The notes under the pieces were generated by a model, which searched no databases, was not told where the DNA came from, and saw only the letters and a program-made list of their open reading frames with translations. From Staphylococcus felis (GTDB lineage: Bacteria; Bacillota; Bacilli; Staphylococcales; Staphylococcaceae), in NCBI RefSeq assembly GCF_003012915.1, contig NZ_CP027770.1, positions 1,860,001-1,924,000 of the forward strand: a stretch of DNA of 64,000 nucleotides. The letters are read 5' to 3'. Positions 8,696 through 18,771 of the stretch are shown piece after piece; the stretch's first letter is position 1; each line of letters starts with the position of its first letter. Position numbers and translations under genes: made by a program.

Positions 8696-10591
8696 CTAAA
8701 ATGATTTGAGTAATAACTTTTTCAACAATGGGGAAAGTAAACTTGGAAGATGTGATACACCTTCAACAAAAATAGCGTACTGCCCATAAATATTATGAAC
8801 AGTTTGTTCGATAGATTCCGTAATCGGTTCTTGACTTAAGAAGACATTGAAAATTTCGATACCTAGCTTACGTGATGCTTCGACAGCTTCGTAAGTATCC
8901 AGTATACCATCTTGGCTATAGTTGAATGCTGACGGTTCACCGTCCGAAAAAACTATTAGAAATTTTTGTGTTTCGGAGCGTTTAAGTAATCGATCACTTG
9001 CCACACGGATTGCAACACCATCACGATTATCATCTTGTGGTGTTAAAGACATGATGCGTGGTGCCTCGCCATGATATATCGAACGATGGTAAGTCATAAT
9101 TTCTTCAATAATATTGGGTTGATATGTTTCATCTGTTTCAAAAGCGTCCTCACTAAATGCTAGGATTTCATGCTTAACATTTAACGCTTTTAACGTTTCA
9201 TGAAAGAGTACTACACCTTTAATAGTTTCTGCCATTTTGTCATGCATACTGGCAGATACATCAATAAGCAATGTAAATGTAGCATCAAATGTTTGGCTTA
9301 AATCAGCTTTTTTATAAAATAACTTATATTGATCGTCAATAAACCAATTGATGAGATTTTTTTGAAGTCGACCTTTTGTTAAGTTCGTACGTATATCTTG
9401 ATATTCTCGATCTATCGTCTTTTTGATAATTTGAATTAAATCTTTGGTTTCAAATTGAACATCTGCTTTGACTTGTTGATAGCTTTCAAAATGCTGTGGG
9501 GTAATCTCAGGTGTATGCCATTGAATATCGACATATTGGTTGATGCCATTTAATAAAAGTGTAGGCGTTGAAATGCCTGAGAATCCGCCTTCTTCGTTAT
9601 CTTTAACATCATTACTGAGTCCTTTCCCCTTTTTAGCCATCATATCAGTCATATCGTCAGAAGCGTCTCCTTCACGTGCGGTATCATTATCGGAAATGAC
9701 TTCACTATTTTCGCCTTCGTGTAGTTCAGTTTCTAAGTAAGCGCCACCAGCCGTTTCACTATCGCTAGATTTAGATGCAACATTTTCCGAATGTGTATCT
9801 TCATCAGATTCATCAGTTTGACCATCTACATTCGCAGCGTCCATACGTTTAATATCATCAAGTGTCATATCGGATAATGCTGTATAAACATGACGTGGTA
9901 TATGATAGTATTCGTTTAACATGTCTTCTTGTAATATATGATCAACTTGAAACATAATACGTTGAACTAAAAACAGAGTGTCTTCGCTAGAGGTAAGATT
10001 AAATGAATCAGGTAAATATTGATAAATTAAATGTAATTTATCATTTACACTAGCGTGTATCATAGGAACATCATAAAAATTTTCTGTTAAAAATGACTTT
10101 TCAAGATTAAGGAAAAATAATTCCGTAAATAAAGTTTTGGTTTGATAAACTTTTATTTGCGTTTCACAATATTGAAGTCGTGTCCTTTTTCTAAGATTAA
10201 CCATTGCTCTAGCTTTCGGGCGATCTGAGGTGATGAGATTTAAGATGCGCATTTCTTCTATCATTTTGAAAAGTTGAAAATATAGTTTAGGGTGTGAAAA
10301 CGCTTCAGAATTAGATAGCACTTCATTAACTATCTGTGGATCCATATTAAAATAACTATAAGTTGCTAATAGGACATCCGTTTTAAGTCCGGTGTGTTCA
10401 ATGCGTTCGGGTCGATGCGCCCAAAATGAACTACATATCAACTCATTATCAATCGCATCATAATAAGGGAATTTGTGGATTTTTACATTAACATCTTTGT
10501 TTTTTAATAATAAACGTGCTAAATCTTGAAGCATCATCACTTTCATAGCATCAAGTTGTTCATCATTAAACATTATAAAACGCTCACTCAT
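8696..10591 (-). CDS. vWA-domain protein, CobT/NorD-like, partner of the adjacent MoxR ATPase
   Basis: A 631-residue cytosolic protein. The N-terminal half is helical, a strongly acidic Ser/Glu/Asp linker runs from about 255 to 330, and a von Willebrand A domain fills roughly the last 200 residues. Its MIDAS motif DVSAS is in LLIDVSASMHDKM, followed by VFSDGEPSAF. Pairs of vWA protein plus MoxR AAA+ ATPase generally act as metal-insertion or activation chaperones (for example NorQ/NorD); the client here is unknown and I see no obvious metalloenzyme next to it. It starts 13 bases after the ATPase gene, in one operon. Confidence 0.8.
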   Translation of the reverse strand: MSERFIMFNDEQLDAMKVMMLQDLARLLLKNKDVNVKIHKFPYYDAIDNELICSSFWAHRPERIEHTGLKTDVLLATYSYFNMDPQIVNEVLSNSEAFSHPKLYFQLFKMIEEMRILNLITSDRPKARAMVNLRKRTRLQYCETQIKVYQTKTLFTELFFLNLEKSFLTENFYDVPMIHASVNDKLHLIYQYLPDSFNLTSSEDTLFLVQRIMFQVDHILQEDMLNEYYHIPRHVYTALSDMTLDDIKRMDAANVDGQTDESDEDTHSENVASKSSDSETAGGAYLETELHEGENSEVISDNDTAREGDASDDMTDMMAKKGKGLSNDVKDNEEGGFSGISTPTLLLNGINQYVDIQWHTPEITPQHFESYQQVKADVQFETKDLIQIIKKTIDREYQDIRTNLTKGRLQKNLINWFIDDQYKLFYKKADLSQTFDATFTLLIDVSASMHDKMAETIKGVVLFHETLKALNVKHEILAFSEDAFETDETYQPNIIEEIMTYHRSIYHGEAPRIMSLTPQDDNRDGVAIRVASDRLLKRSETQKFLIVFSDGEPSAFNYSQDGILDTYEAVEASRKLGIEIFNVFLSQEPITESIEQTVHNIYGQYAIFVEGVSHLPSLLSPLLKKLLLKSF

Positions 10592-10604
10592 AAATAATCA
10601 TCCT

Positions 10605-11402
10605 TTAAAAATTAAGTTCAACGGCATTGAGAATGGCTTGTTGTTCACGTTCGTCTTCTAATTTATCAATAATTGTACGTTTGATAGCCCTTTCGATAGG
10701 CATGACAGTAGCTAAGTCACTCATATCAATCAGAGCGCGAATACTTGCAGCTTCTTCTGAAAGTTGTCCTTGTTGTGTCATAGTACGTAAGTCAGCATTG
10801 AATTGAATGATTTGTGAAATCAGTTGTTCATCTTGCAATAAACTTTGTGCTTTAATTACGTCACTTAATATGTCCCCATCAATATATTCTACATTGATTA
10901 CTACAAATCTATTTTTAAGTGCTTCATTCATTGGTAAAGTACCAACATAGCCTTCATTAATTGCTGCAATTACTTTGAAACTAGAAGCAGCTTTAATGAC
11001 TTCCCCTGTAAAAGGATTTGTTAATTGGCGTCTGTAATCTAAAACACCGTTTAAAATAGGCAGTGTTTCAGGTTTAGCCATATTTATTTCATCAATATAT
11101 AAAATATGTCCTTTTTTCATCGCTTGAATAACAGGCCCATCTATAAAAACAATTTCTTGTTGTCCACTGTCTGAAGTTTGTATCGTTTTAAAACCGAGTA
11201 AGCTTTCAGCGTCTAAATCAACAGAACAATTTACTTGATGCATTGGCAAATTAACATCAGCACTTAATGTTTCTGCTAATTTTGTTTTACCAGAGCCTGT
11301 GGGTCCTTTGAGTAAAATATTTTTATTTAAATCAAACATTTTTTTAGCATCTTCATAAACCGTTTTGTCAGAGTTAATATAATGAGTGTTAAGTTGTTGC
11401 AT
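10605..11402 (-). CDS. MoxR-family AAA+ ATPase
   Basis: 265 residues, with Walker [10 protein letters not shown] (about 32-40), Walker B ILYIDEIN and a sensor-1 region AAINEG. ATG 11402 is preferred over an upstream in-frame ATG because AAGGTGA lies at the correct distance. It is expected to couple ATP hydrolysis to remodelling of a client presented by the vWA partner encoded immediately downstream. It resembles the NorQ/CbbQ branch. Confidence 0.85.
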   Translation of the reverse strand: MQQLNTHYINSDKTVYEDAKKMFDLNKNILLKGPTGSGKTKLAETLSADVNLPMHQVNCSVDLDAESLLGFKTIQTSDSGQQEIVFIDGPVIQAMKKGHILYIDEINMAKPETLPILNGVLDYRRQLTNPFTGEVIKAASSFKVIAAINEGYVGTLPMNEALKNRFVVINVEYIDGDILSDVIKAQSLLQDEQLISQIIQFNADLRTMTQQGQLSEEAASIRALIDMSDLATVMPIERAIKRTIIDKLEDEREQQAILNAVELNF

Positions 11403-11431
11403 TTTTAAATCACCTTTCTGTTTAAACATGA

Positions 11432-11467
11432 AAAAGACGTGGATATATCATATCCCCGCTTTTTTTC
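11432..11467 (-). terminator. Hairpin between the DUF6501 gene and moxR
   Basis: GCGGGGATAT and ATATCCACGT form a short stem with a 3-base loop, followed on the minus strand by TCTTTTTC. It probably limits read-through from the VOC-DUF6501 pair into the MoxR/vWA pair. Confidence 0.6.
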
Positions 11468-11490
11468 AATGTGTATTCATTTGTTAAATA

Positions 11491-11694
11491 TTAAATTTCT
11501 TCAAAATAAGTTTTATAATATCCACCGACATGCCCTGAGTTATCAATTATTTGATAATACTCTTCTGTTTCATTTACTACAGGATATGTTTTACCGATAG
11601 TAAGCATATCTTTGACAGTAAATTTACTAGCATCTGTATGCACGACTTTTACGTGTTTAATAGCCGGTTTTTCTTTCCATGTTTCATGTAACAT
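11491..11694 (-). CDS. DUF6501 family small protein
   Basis: A 67-residue protein (MLHETWKEKPAIKHVKVV...) matching a small Firmicutes family of unknown function, with a conserved VDNSG/IIDNSG-like segment and aromatic C-terminus. ATG 11694 is chosen because AAAGGATGATTAAT precedes it. The in-frame ATG three codons earlier lies inside that site and overlaps the upstream stop. It is probably co-transcribed with the VOC gene. Confidence 0.75.
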   Translation of the reverse strand: MLHETWKEKPAIKHVKVVHTDASKFTVKDMLTIGKTYPVVNETEEYYQIIDNSGHVGGYYKTYFEEI

Positions 11695-11695
11695 A

Positions 11696-12517
11696 TTAAT
11701 CATCCTTTTTCATATCTAAAGTTAATAAAAATGATATTCCACTTGTATCACTAACACGTACTGTTTTAGTGTTTTTCTGTGTATTTTGGAGCATTTGATA
11801 AGGGATATCATGCTGTTTTAACTGTGCTATTGCATTTTGAAATTCATCTATATTTGTAGCAGTAAACTCAAGTTGCTCAATTATACCATATTCTGATAAT
11901 TGTATGGGGGTCTTCGCTTGATATAGATGCACTTCGGAACCAAGTCCTCCTTGTCCTCTTTGAAGTACAGTGACAGTTTGGTTCTCATGATTTTGATATT
12001 CAGCATATAACTCAAAATTAAAGATTTTAGTTAGTAAAGTTATTGTAATCAAAACTTCATTTGTTCTTACTATTACAGGACCTAGCCCTTGAACTTGATG
12101 AAGCGGATTGACAGAGCTGCTATCATCAGGCGTACCTAATTGCACACCGCTATTATGCTCATTTGAATAAATATCAACCCTTTGTGTATGATGATCATGA
12201 ATATAAAAATGTGCATGACCGTTCATTTTAGTTATTTCTGAAAATGTGATATCATTTTGCTCGAATATATCTTTGTATTCCTGTAGTCCTTGATCTGACG
12301 GTGTTCTTAAACCGATAGATTCAAAATGCGATTGATTAGGTGTCAAAGATCTAGGAATTTTAACAAATTGTAAGCGTGTGCCAGGATTTAATGAAACATC
12401 ACCAAATTGAACAGTGGTGTCACGTTTAACATAACGCATACCAATGATATTATGAAATAAATGAATGGTTTTGTCTATATTTTCAGTTCCTAATGTAACA
12501 CTACGAATACCTGTCAT
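11696..12517 (-). CDS. VOC-family (glyoxalase/dioxygenase-fold) protein, two domains
   Basis: 273 residues with two tandem vicinal-oxygen-chelate modules (about 1-120 and 140-270). The first opens GIRSVTLGTENIDKT. Candidate metal ligands include H104/H106 in GHAHFYIHD and acidic residues such as E231. Related proteins are annotated as ring-cleaving dioxygenase-like or glyoxalase family, but the substrate is unknown. The start has a GGGGGAG site. Confidence 0.7.
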   Translation of the reverse strand: MTGIRSVTLGTENIDKTIHLFHNIIGMRYVKRDTTVQFGDVSLNPGTRLQFVKIPRSLTPNQSHFESIGLRTPSDQGLQEYKDIFEQNDITFSEITKMNGHAHFYIHDHHTQRVDIYSNEHNSGVQLGTPDDSSSVNPLHQVQGLGPVIVRTNEVLITITLLTKIFNFELYAEYQNHENQTVTVLQRGQGGLGSEVHLYQAKTPIQLSEYGIIEQLEFTATNIDEFQNAIAQLKQHDIPYQMLQNTQKNTKTVRVSDTSGISFLLTLDMKKDD

Positions 12518-12814
12518 AACAAAATACTCCCCCTGAAATTTACTAACCTAATATGGTTTTAGTATAAATCATATTTAAGTTGCATAATTGAAGCATACTT
12601 ATAAAATGAACTTGCTAACAGAGCATATAGTAAATCATGACTATTGTCATTTCCAAGTCATGTCATATCGATATTGAGGATATAATGTTAGTGTATCATA
12701 TCTTAGAAAAATAATGCTTAAAAACTGTTGTACTTAGTAAACTGTCTACAAGATTTTATGGCGCTTATCGATAGTTTAAAAAGGATGGGCCATCATTCTT
12801 AGTAATTGAAAAAT

Positions 12815-13075
12815 CTCGAAGTTTTCTTATAATGAGATGATTCATTCAATGATATGAAAGTGTCTTTTTTTAAAGTGTTTTAATGTAAAATTATATGTAT
12901 ATCACGTAGTATTGTTGGCGAGACTTCTGAGGGAATAGGATGAGCGTCTAGACCGGGGCTCGACCCATCCCCTAGGAAATGCGAGCCAAACAATACGAAT
13001 TATTGATAAAAGAAAAGCATAGAGATGATTCATGATTGAACCATCTCTACACTATTATTTTGGGATTGATGTCCC
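12815..13075. repeat. Composite staphylococcal intergenic repeat, copy 1
   Basis: It shares ordered blocks with 43945-44170: the half-terminator CTCGAAG, the AATGATA...GTGTCT block, a structured centre and the ATTTTGGGATTGAT end. The centre at about 12915-12997 folds on itself (GTATTGTTGGC against GCCAAACAATAC, with GGATG/CATCC inside). The function is unknown. Confidence 0.6.
13012..13049 (-). terminator. Hairpin downstream of the IS110 transposase
   Basis: TAGAGATG and CATCTCTA pair around a short loop and are followed on the minus strand by GCTTTTCTTTT. It is a plausible terminator for transcription coming from the transposase gene. Confidence 0.6.
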
Positions 13076-13191
13076 AAATTCTTTCCTACGATTAGTCAAG
13101 TCTTTATGTTTAAAATAAGCATTACTAAATTAGCCCGTTCAATTTAATTTTTTTGAATAAGGTGTTACACTGTATTTGATTGTACGGTTGG

Positions 13192-14391
13192 CTAATGTGG
13201 GGACATTTGATAATCGTACAATTTCTGATTCATTACTAAATAATGAATCGTTTTTAAGAGACGATTAATACAAGCGATGACGGCAGTCTTGTGAGCTTTC
13301 TCATGAGGCTGCTTTCTTAGCTTATAGTAATAATCGACGACATGATTGTCATAATGATGCTGCCCTCTTATTATATTCATAACCACCCAAAATAATAATC
13401 TTCTTGCTTTTTTATTGCCACGCTTATTAATTGTGTCTCTACTTTGCGTACTACCTGATTGATATCGTTTGATATCGATGCCTACAAATGCATTTAATTG
13501 TTTATTCGATTTAAATCGCGTAATATCTCCAAGTTCTCCAATAATCATAGCTGCAGATAGTTTTCCAATGCCTGGTATTGAATGAATATGTTCAAAACAA
13601 TCAAGTTGTTGCGCTAATTGAATCATGTCTTCATCTAATTGTTTAAGATGTTGTATAGATTGTTTTAATTGTCTAATTAACAACCGTGCTTTTTCTACAA
13701 GGAATGAATGTCTATCGACATTCGGATAGCTTTCCCGAGCAATGTTAACCAATTGGTGTGCGTGATTTTCAGCTTTATTCATAGATAGACCTTTATCAGT
13801 CGAATTGAATATATAAGAAATAAGGGTATCAATATCCATATTTCTCACCATATCTGGATGAGTAAATCGTTCTGCGATGTTAAGTGCAATGATAGAATAT
13901 CGACTACTAAATAATTTTTCTAAACCAGGAAAAGTTTGATGAAGCTGTTCAACAATTTCAAATTTAAGCCGATTTTGTTTATTTTCAATTTCCAGATGAA
14001 AACGTACACGCTCTCGCAACTCAAAGAAGATAGCTTCATACATAGGTAAGGTTTCCATTCCTTTTAAAGTAGGTGCTAATTGCGCAAGTTTATGTGCGTC
14101 TGACTTATCAGTTTTCCATGATCTTAAAGAACTTGTTCTGAATTTAGCTTCTAACGGGTTCATCTCAATATAATTAATTTGATTTACGCGACAAAATCGA
14201 GTCATACCTCTTGAATAAATACCAGTAGATTCAAAAATGATTTGTAGGTGGTCTAAATCATTCAAATACTTTAATAAATAATTATAACCATTTTTATTAT
14301 TTTGAATGGTAAATTCTCTTTGAAATTGATCGTTATGATAATGAGCTACGACACTACTTCTTTTACTAATATCAACACCTAAGTAATTGAT
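13192..14391 (-). CDS. IS110-family transposase (DEDD recombinase) with a non-canonical ATC start
   Basis: About 399 residues if read from ATC at 14391-14389. The frame carries the IS110 layout: LGVDISK with the first catalytic Asp near residue 7, FESTG, TDKSDAHKLA, a helical middle, a helix-hairpin-helix IPGIGKLSAAMI and the C-terminal Tnp_20 region SGSTQSRDTINKRGNK with its catalytic serine. An ideal GGAGG lies 8 bases before the ATC, yet no ATG, GTG or TTG occurs between the preceding in-frame stop and TTG 14265. Starting at that TTG would delete the first catalytic Asp. The gene is therefore either start-codon-mutated or initiated weakly. No terminal inverted repeats are seen, as normal for the family. 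Confidence 0.85.
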   Translation of the reverse strand: MNYLGVDISKRSSVVAHYHNDQFQREFTIQNNKNGYNYLLKYLNDLDHLQIIFESTGIYSRGMTRFCRVNQINYIEMNPLEAKFRTSSLRSWKTDKSDAHKLAQLAPTLKGMETLPMYEAIFFELRERVRFHLEIENKQNRLKFEIVEQLHQTFPGLEKLFSSRYSIIALNIAERFTHPDMVRNMDIDTLISYIFNSTDKGLSMNKAENHAHQLVNIARESYPNVDRHSFLVEKARLLIRQLKQSIQHLKQLDEDMIQLAQQLDCFEHIHSIPGIGKLSAAMIIGELGDITRFKSNKQLNAFVGIDIKRYQSGSTQSRDTINKRGNKKARRLLFWVVMNIIRGQHHYDNHVVDYYYKLRKQPHEKAHKTAVIACINRLLKTIHYLVMNQKLYDYQMSPH

Positions 14392-14582
14392 AAATATAGC
14401 CTCCTTTAAAGAATTGAGAAGCTTTGAACTTTACTTAGCCTTTTTCATCTCATTTTCCTATACACGGTTTCAAGAACCCAACATACTTCAATCGAATTTC
14501 AAAAGGAGAGTAAAGCTGATCAGTTTAAATTGCGGATTCAAAGATCCAAGGGACTGCTCGATCTACTTCTCTCTACAACTAT
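14392..14582 (-). ncRNA. Candidate bridge-RNA region of the IS110 element
   Basis: About 190 nt of non-coding sequence lie directly 5' of the transposase, the place where IS110-group elements encode their bridge RNA. On the minus strand small stems are visible: GGAT/ATCC, GGTTC/GAAACC and an outer GAGAG/CTCTC pairing. Length and place fit, but I cannot assign target and donor loops. Confidence 0.4.
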
Positions 14583-14630
14583 AAAAAATAGCTGTGAAGA
14601 AATCTATCGTCATAAATTTCTTCACAGCTA
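14583..14630 (-). terminator. odhAB terminator
   Basis: A 15-bp perfect stem (TAGCTGTGAAGAAAT against its complement) with a 12-base loop, followed on the minus strand by TTTTTTAT. It ends the odhA-odhB operon. Confidence 0.88.
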
Positions 14631-14690
14631 ATCTTAGTATGTTTATTATATGATGTGATATATTGTACAAATGCTTATTTGATTATGGTA

Positions 14691-15944
14691 TTAAGATTCT
14701 AATAATAAATCTTCAGGGTTTTCAATTAATTCTTTGATTGTTTTTAAGAATCCAACTGCTTCTTTACCGTCAATAATTCGATGATCGTAGCTTAATGCAA
14801 TATACATCATAGGACGATTTTCAATGGTATCTTTATCAACAGCGATAGGTCTAGTGATAATTGAGTGCATACCTAAAATTGCAGCTTGGTTACCATTAAT
14901 AATTGGTGTTGACATCATAGAGCCAAAAATACCGCCATTCGTAATCGTGAATGAACCATTCATCATGTCATCAAGTGTCAGTTTATTATCGCGAGCTTTA
15001 GCAGCTAAGTCAGCAATTTCTTGTTCAATTTCAGCAAAATTTTTCTTGTCACAATCGCGAACATTTGGAACGAGTAAACCGCCTGGTGTTGAAACGGCAA
15101 CACCAATATCATAAAACTGTTTTGTAACCATGTATTCGCCATCAATCTCTGCGTTAACTTCAGGATACTTTTTCAAAGCAGCAACAGCGGCTTTAGTGAA
15201 GAATGACATAAAACCGAGTTTAGTGCCGTTATGATTTTCCATAAATTGTTCTTTTTTACGTTTACGTAAGTTCATAACATTAGTCATGTCAACTTCATTG
15301 AAAGTTGTTAACATCGCTGTATTATTGCTTACTTCAAGTAATTTTTTAGCGGCAGTTTTCTTTCTACGACTCATTTTTTCACGAATAACAGGTTTAGATG
15401 GATGTGCTTGTTGTTGTGGTTGTGATTTTTGAGATGATTGTTCTGAATTAGAATTTTTCTTTTGTGCCCCTTTTTCTACATCTTCTTTACGTACGACATC
15501 GTTTGCTTTACTAGCCACATCGCTCAAATCAATACCTTTTTCACGAGCAGCACGACGCGCAGATGGTGTTGCATTGATACGTTCATTTGAAGTTTGAGAT
15601 GACGATTGTTTGTCGGATTGATTTTCAGCTTTTTCTTCCTTATCTTCTGTTTCATTTTGTTTAGATGCTTGATCTGAGTCTTTAGTTTGAGATTGTTCAG
15701 CTGAAGCGCCACCTTCACCGACTACTGCAATTGCTTGACCTACTTCAACCGTATCTCCTTCTTCTGCTAATAGTTCTTGAATAGTTCCGGCTTCTTCAGA
15801 AACGACTTCAACATTAACTTTGTCAGTTTCTAACTCTAAAATTGCTTCACCTTTATCTACAGTATCCCCCACTTGTTTTAACCACTCTGCAATAGTACCT
15901 TCTGTGATAGATTCTGCTAATTCTGGAACTTTAACCTCTGCCAT
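14691..15944 (-). CDS. odhB: 2-oxoglutarate dehydrogenase E2, dihydrolipoyl succinyltransferase
   Basis: 417 residues. A lipoyl domain (1-77) carries the lipoylated lysine in ETDKVNVE (Lys42). A long Ser/Gln/Lys/Glu-rich flexible linker (about 78-120) follows, then a peripheral subunit-binding domain ([16 protein letters not shown], about 125-160), a second linker and the acyltransferase core with the catalytic SYDHRIIDG near residue 390. It passes succinyl from E1 to CoA in the TCA cycle. It starts 14 bases after odhA, in one operon. Confidence 0.95.
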   Translation of the reverse strand: MAEVKVPELAESITEGTIAEWLKQVGDTVDKGEAILELETDKVNVEVVSEEAGTIQELLAEEGDTVEVGQAIAVVGEGGASAEQSQTKDSDQASKQNETEDKEEKAENQSDKQSSSQTSNERINATPSARRAAREKGIDLSDVASKANDVVRKEDVEKGAQKKNSNSEQSSQKSQPQQQAHPSKPVIREKMSRRKKTAAKKLLEVSNNTAMLTTFNEVDMTNVMNLRKRKKEQFMENHNGTKLGFMSFFTKAAVAALKKYPEVNAEIDGEYMVTKQFYDIGVAVSTPGGLLVPNVRDCDKKNFAEIEQEIADLAAKARDNKLTLDDMMNGSFTITNGGIFGSMMSTPIINGNQAAILGMHSIITRPIAVDKDTIENRPMMYIALSYDHRIIDGKEAVGFLKTIKELIENPEDLLLES

Positions 15945-15958
15945 TTTTAAATTGCCCC

Positions 15959-18748
15959 CTATATATTTAAGCTGTTTTCAATAATGATATTTTGAACCAG
16001 TTTGTGTATTTCGCCATCACCTTCAGATGGTGCAGCACGACGCTTTCTGCCGTGATAAACTAACGTATACTTATCTCCAACTATGCGATTTAAGATAGGA
16101 TATACAAAATTCCAAGAGCCTTGGTTTTGTGGCTCTTCTTGTACCCAAGCGACAGTTTCTAAGTTAGGTAATGTACTTAAAACATCTAATATCTCACTCT
16201 CTGGGAACGGATATAATCTCTCTACCGCGATTAATAAAATTTCAGAATTGGATTCTTCTTGTAGTTTTTCTTTTAAGTCAATAAACATTTTTCCAGATGC
16301 TAAAATGACTTTTTTAATTTTTGATGTATCATGTGATTCAATTAAAATCGGCTCAAATTTACCGGATGTAAATTCTTTAATTGGCTTAGCCACTGTTTTA
16401 TTTCTTAATAGTCCTTTTGGTGACATTAAAACAAGTGGACGCATTGCTTTAGTACCTAAACTTGCTGCTTGTGCACGTAATAAATGGAAATAGTTACTCG
16501 AGCTTGATAAATTACAAACTGTCATATTATTTTCAGATGCAAGCTGTAAAAAACGCTCTAGACGTGCAGATGAATGTTCTGGTCCTTGTCCTTCAAATGC
16601 ATGTGGTAAAAAGAACGTAAGACCTGAGTGTTCACCCCATTTTGCATTACCGGAGAATATAAAGTTATCAAAATACATTTGTGCCATATTTGAAAAGTCT
16701 CCGAATTGAGCTTCCCAAATATTGAATGATTCTGGATGTTCAACATTATATCCATATTCGAAACCAACGACAGCAGCTTCAGAAAGTGGTGAATTATGAA
16801 TATCAAATGTTGCTTTTTGATCAGGTACGTTTTGCAACGGGATATAAGTTTCGCCATTTTCTTGATCGTGTAAAACTGCGTGTCTATGGCTAAAAGTACC
16901 TCTTTCAGAATCTTGACCAGTCATGCGTATAGGTGTACCTTCTTGCATAACAGTAGCAAATGCTAACTGCTCAGCATGTGCCCAGTCTACTAATCCTTTT
17001 TCATCATCAAATGGGTTACGTCGCTGTTCTAAAATGCGATTTAATTTTTTTAATACATTGAACTGATCTGGATAAGTCAACATAGCATCATTGATTTTTT
17101 TGAGTCGTTCAAAAGATAACTCGGAGTCATTACTTGAAATAGGTTCTGAAATTTCTTCAGGAATATCCATATCAGTGTTATCCATTTTATCATTTTTATC
17201 AATACGATCATGTGCTTTGCGCATTTCTTTTTGCACATTTTCGATGATGTTTTCCATTTCAGTTTTATCGATAATCCCTTCGTCAACAAGCTTTTCTCCA
17301 TAGATGTACTCGACTGTACTATGCTTTTTGATTTCTTTGTACGGGATAGGATTTGTAAGAGTAGGTTCGTCCATTTCATTGTGGCCAAAACGGCGATACC
17401 CTACTAAATCGATGACAACATCTTTATGGAAAGTTTTTCTGAATTCCATAGCAATATCTATTGCTTCAATAGTTGCTTCGATATTATCAGCATTGACATG
17501 CATAATTGGTACATCATACCCTTTTGCAACATCTGTAGCGTATGTTGTTGAACGGCCATCTTCAGGATCCGTTGTAAAACCGATGCGGTTGTTCGTAATA
17601 ATATGCATTGTACCGCCAGTATTAAAGCCATCTAAATTACCCAAATTCATTGTTTCAAAGTTGACACCTTGCCCAGGATACGCAGCATCACCATGAACAA
17701 TGATTGGCATACCATTATTATATTCAGTGGACACTTGGCCAGGTTGTTGAGTGTTATCTTGAGTGGCGCGTGTTCGTCCAGTTACGACTGGCGCTACAAC
17801 TTCTAGATGACTCGGGTTGTTAGCTAGTGTGATTGTCTGATCGATTCCGTGATCGCTAATTTTTTTAGAGCCACCTAAATGATACTTAACATCACCTGTC
17901 CAACCAGAAGTTAGCGATAGGCTACCGTCTTCAGGAATGAATTTCATAGGATCTGTATGCATAAATTCAGATAGCATCATTTCATAAGGCTTTCTTAATA
18001 TGTGAGTTAATACATTAAGGCGTCCACGGTGCGCCATACCGATTTGAATATTTGTAATTTCTTCCTCAGCAGCACGTTTAATTGTATGAGCAATCATAGG
18101 CACTAAAGCGTCTACACCTTCGATTGAAAAACGCTTTGCACCAACAAAATTTTTGTGGAGATACTTTTCAAAGCCTTCCACATGCGCCAATTGTTTAAAT
18201 AAATTAACTTTTTCTTCTTTGTTTAAGTTTGCTTTATATGGTGTTTCAATGCGTCTTTTTAGCCATACACGTTCTTTATTATTATTAATGTGTGTATATT
18301 CAAATGCAATTGGGCCTTTATAACGTTTTTCCATTCTTAAAATTGCTTCATATGCGTTGTCATAAATATCTTTAAAATGATCAGAAACAATTTCTGCAGA
18401 TATACCTTCGAGCGTTTGCTTATCTAAATTAAAATCGCCAATTTCTAACTTAGGTACATTTTTTCTTTCCGGTCTATTTACAGGATAAATGTCAGCTTGT
18501 AAATGCCCATATTGTCTAATATTATCAATCAACCTCATAACACGCTTGATTGTGCTATCCCCCGAACTTGATTGACTCGTTTGAGATGTGACACTAGGTT
18601 CACCATCTTTAATTGTACTAAAGAGTACTTGTAAATCTTCAGTAACTGAACTTGGATCCTCTAGAAATTGATCATATAGTTCTAGCATTAATCCTAAATT
18701 GGCTCCGAAGTTTACAGGCGCCTCTGTCACCTGTTTATCGTTCTTCAT
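15959..18748 (-). CDS. odhA: 2-oxoglutarate dehydrogenase E1 component
   Basis: 929 residues, a ThDP-dependent decarboxylase that feeds succinyl groups to OdhB. Typical features are the N-terminal [18 protein letters not shown] segment, [11 protein letters not shown] for substrate binding, [10 protein letters not shown] and the ThDP site [11 protein letters not shown], and [19 protein letters not shown] in the C-terminal half. Length matches staphylococcal OdhA. The start has GGAGGG upstream. A catabolite-response-like site sits in the leader. Confidence 0.96.
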   Translation of the reverse strand: MKNDKQVTEAPVNFGANLGLMLELYDQFLEDPSSVTEDLQVLFSTIKDGEPSVTSQTSQSSSGDSTIKRVMRLIDNIRQYGHLQADIYPVNRPERKNVPKLEIGDFNLDKQTLEGISAEIVSDHFKDIYDNAYEAILRMEKRYKGPIAFEYTHINNNKERVWLKRRIETPYKANLNKEEKVNLFKQLAHVEGFEKYLHKNFVGAKRFSIEGVDALVPMIAHTIKRAAEEEITNIQIGMAHRGRLNVLTHILRKPYEMMLSEFMHTDPMKFIPEDGSLSLTSGWTGDVKYHLGGSKKISDHGIDQTITLANNPSHLEVVAPVVTGRTRATQDNTQQPGQVSTEYNNGMPIIVHGDAAYPGQGVNFETMNLGNLDGFNTGGTMHIITNNRIGFTTDPEDGRSTTYATDVAKGYDVPIMHVNADNIEATIEAIDIAMEFRKTFHKDVVIDLVGYRRFGHNEMDEPTLTNPIPYKEIKKHSTVEYIYGEKLVDEGIIDKTEMENIIENVQKEMRKAHDRIDKNDKMDNTDMDIPEEISEPISSNDSELSFERLKKINDAMLTYPDQFNVLKKLNRILEQRRNPFDDEKGLVDWAHAEQLAFATVMQEGTPIRMTGQDSERGTFSHRHAVLHDQENGETYIPLQNVPDQKATFDIHNSPLSEAAVVGFEYGYNVEHPESFNIWEAQFGDFSNMAQMYFDNFIFSGNAKWGEHSGLTFFLPHAFEGQGPEHSSARLERFLQLASENNMTVCNLSSSSNYFHLLRAQAASLGTKAMRPLVLMSPKGLLRNKTVAKPIKEFTSGKFEPILIESHDTSKIKKVILASGKMFIDLKEKLQEESNSEILLIAVERLYPFPESEILDVLSTLPNLETVAWVQEEPQNQGSWNFVYPILNRIVGDKYTLVYHGRKRRAAPSEGDGEIHKLVQNIIIENSLNI

Positions 18749-18771
18749 AATCCACCCTCCACAGAAAAAAG

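Larger units (their letters stand above)
12518..13191. other. 674-bp gap: VOC promoter region, composite intergenic repeat and IS110 downstream flank
   Basis: There is no credible ORF. From about 12805 to 13075 the sequence resembles 43945-44170 in blocks: AAAAATCTCGAAGTTTT, AATGATANGAAAGTGTCT, a hairpin region ending CCCCTNGGAAA, then ATTTTGGGATTGAT. A minus-strand TATACT near 12556 could be the VOC -10. The portion 12518-12800 shows only AT-rich sequence. Confidence 0.5.
13075..14583 (-). mobile_element. IS110-family insertion sequence (approximate limits)
   Basis: The element lies between the VOC gene and odhB, which are neighbours in related staphylococci. The left limit is set just beyond the U-tract of the odhB terminator. 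The right limit is set where similarity to the other intergenic repeat stops (after ATTTTGGGATTGAT, about 13075). IS110 elements lack inverted repeats and target duplications, so the ends are estimates. About 190 bp of non-coding DNA precede the transposase. Confidence 0.6.

Noticed and set aside
12518..14690. Genomic island or prophage around the IS110 element
   Set aside because: Only one transposase is present; the flanking genes are core and remain in normal order, with no integrase, att repeats or cargo.
16083..17696. Several open frames on the + strand opposite odhA (16083-16493, 17304-17696 and others)
   Set aside because: They are antisense shadows of a well-conserved gene, with no ribosome-binding sites and no family resemblance.
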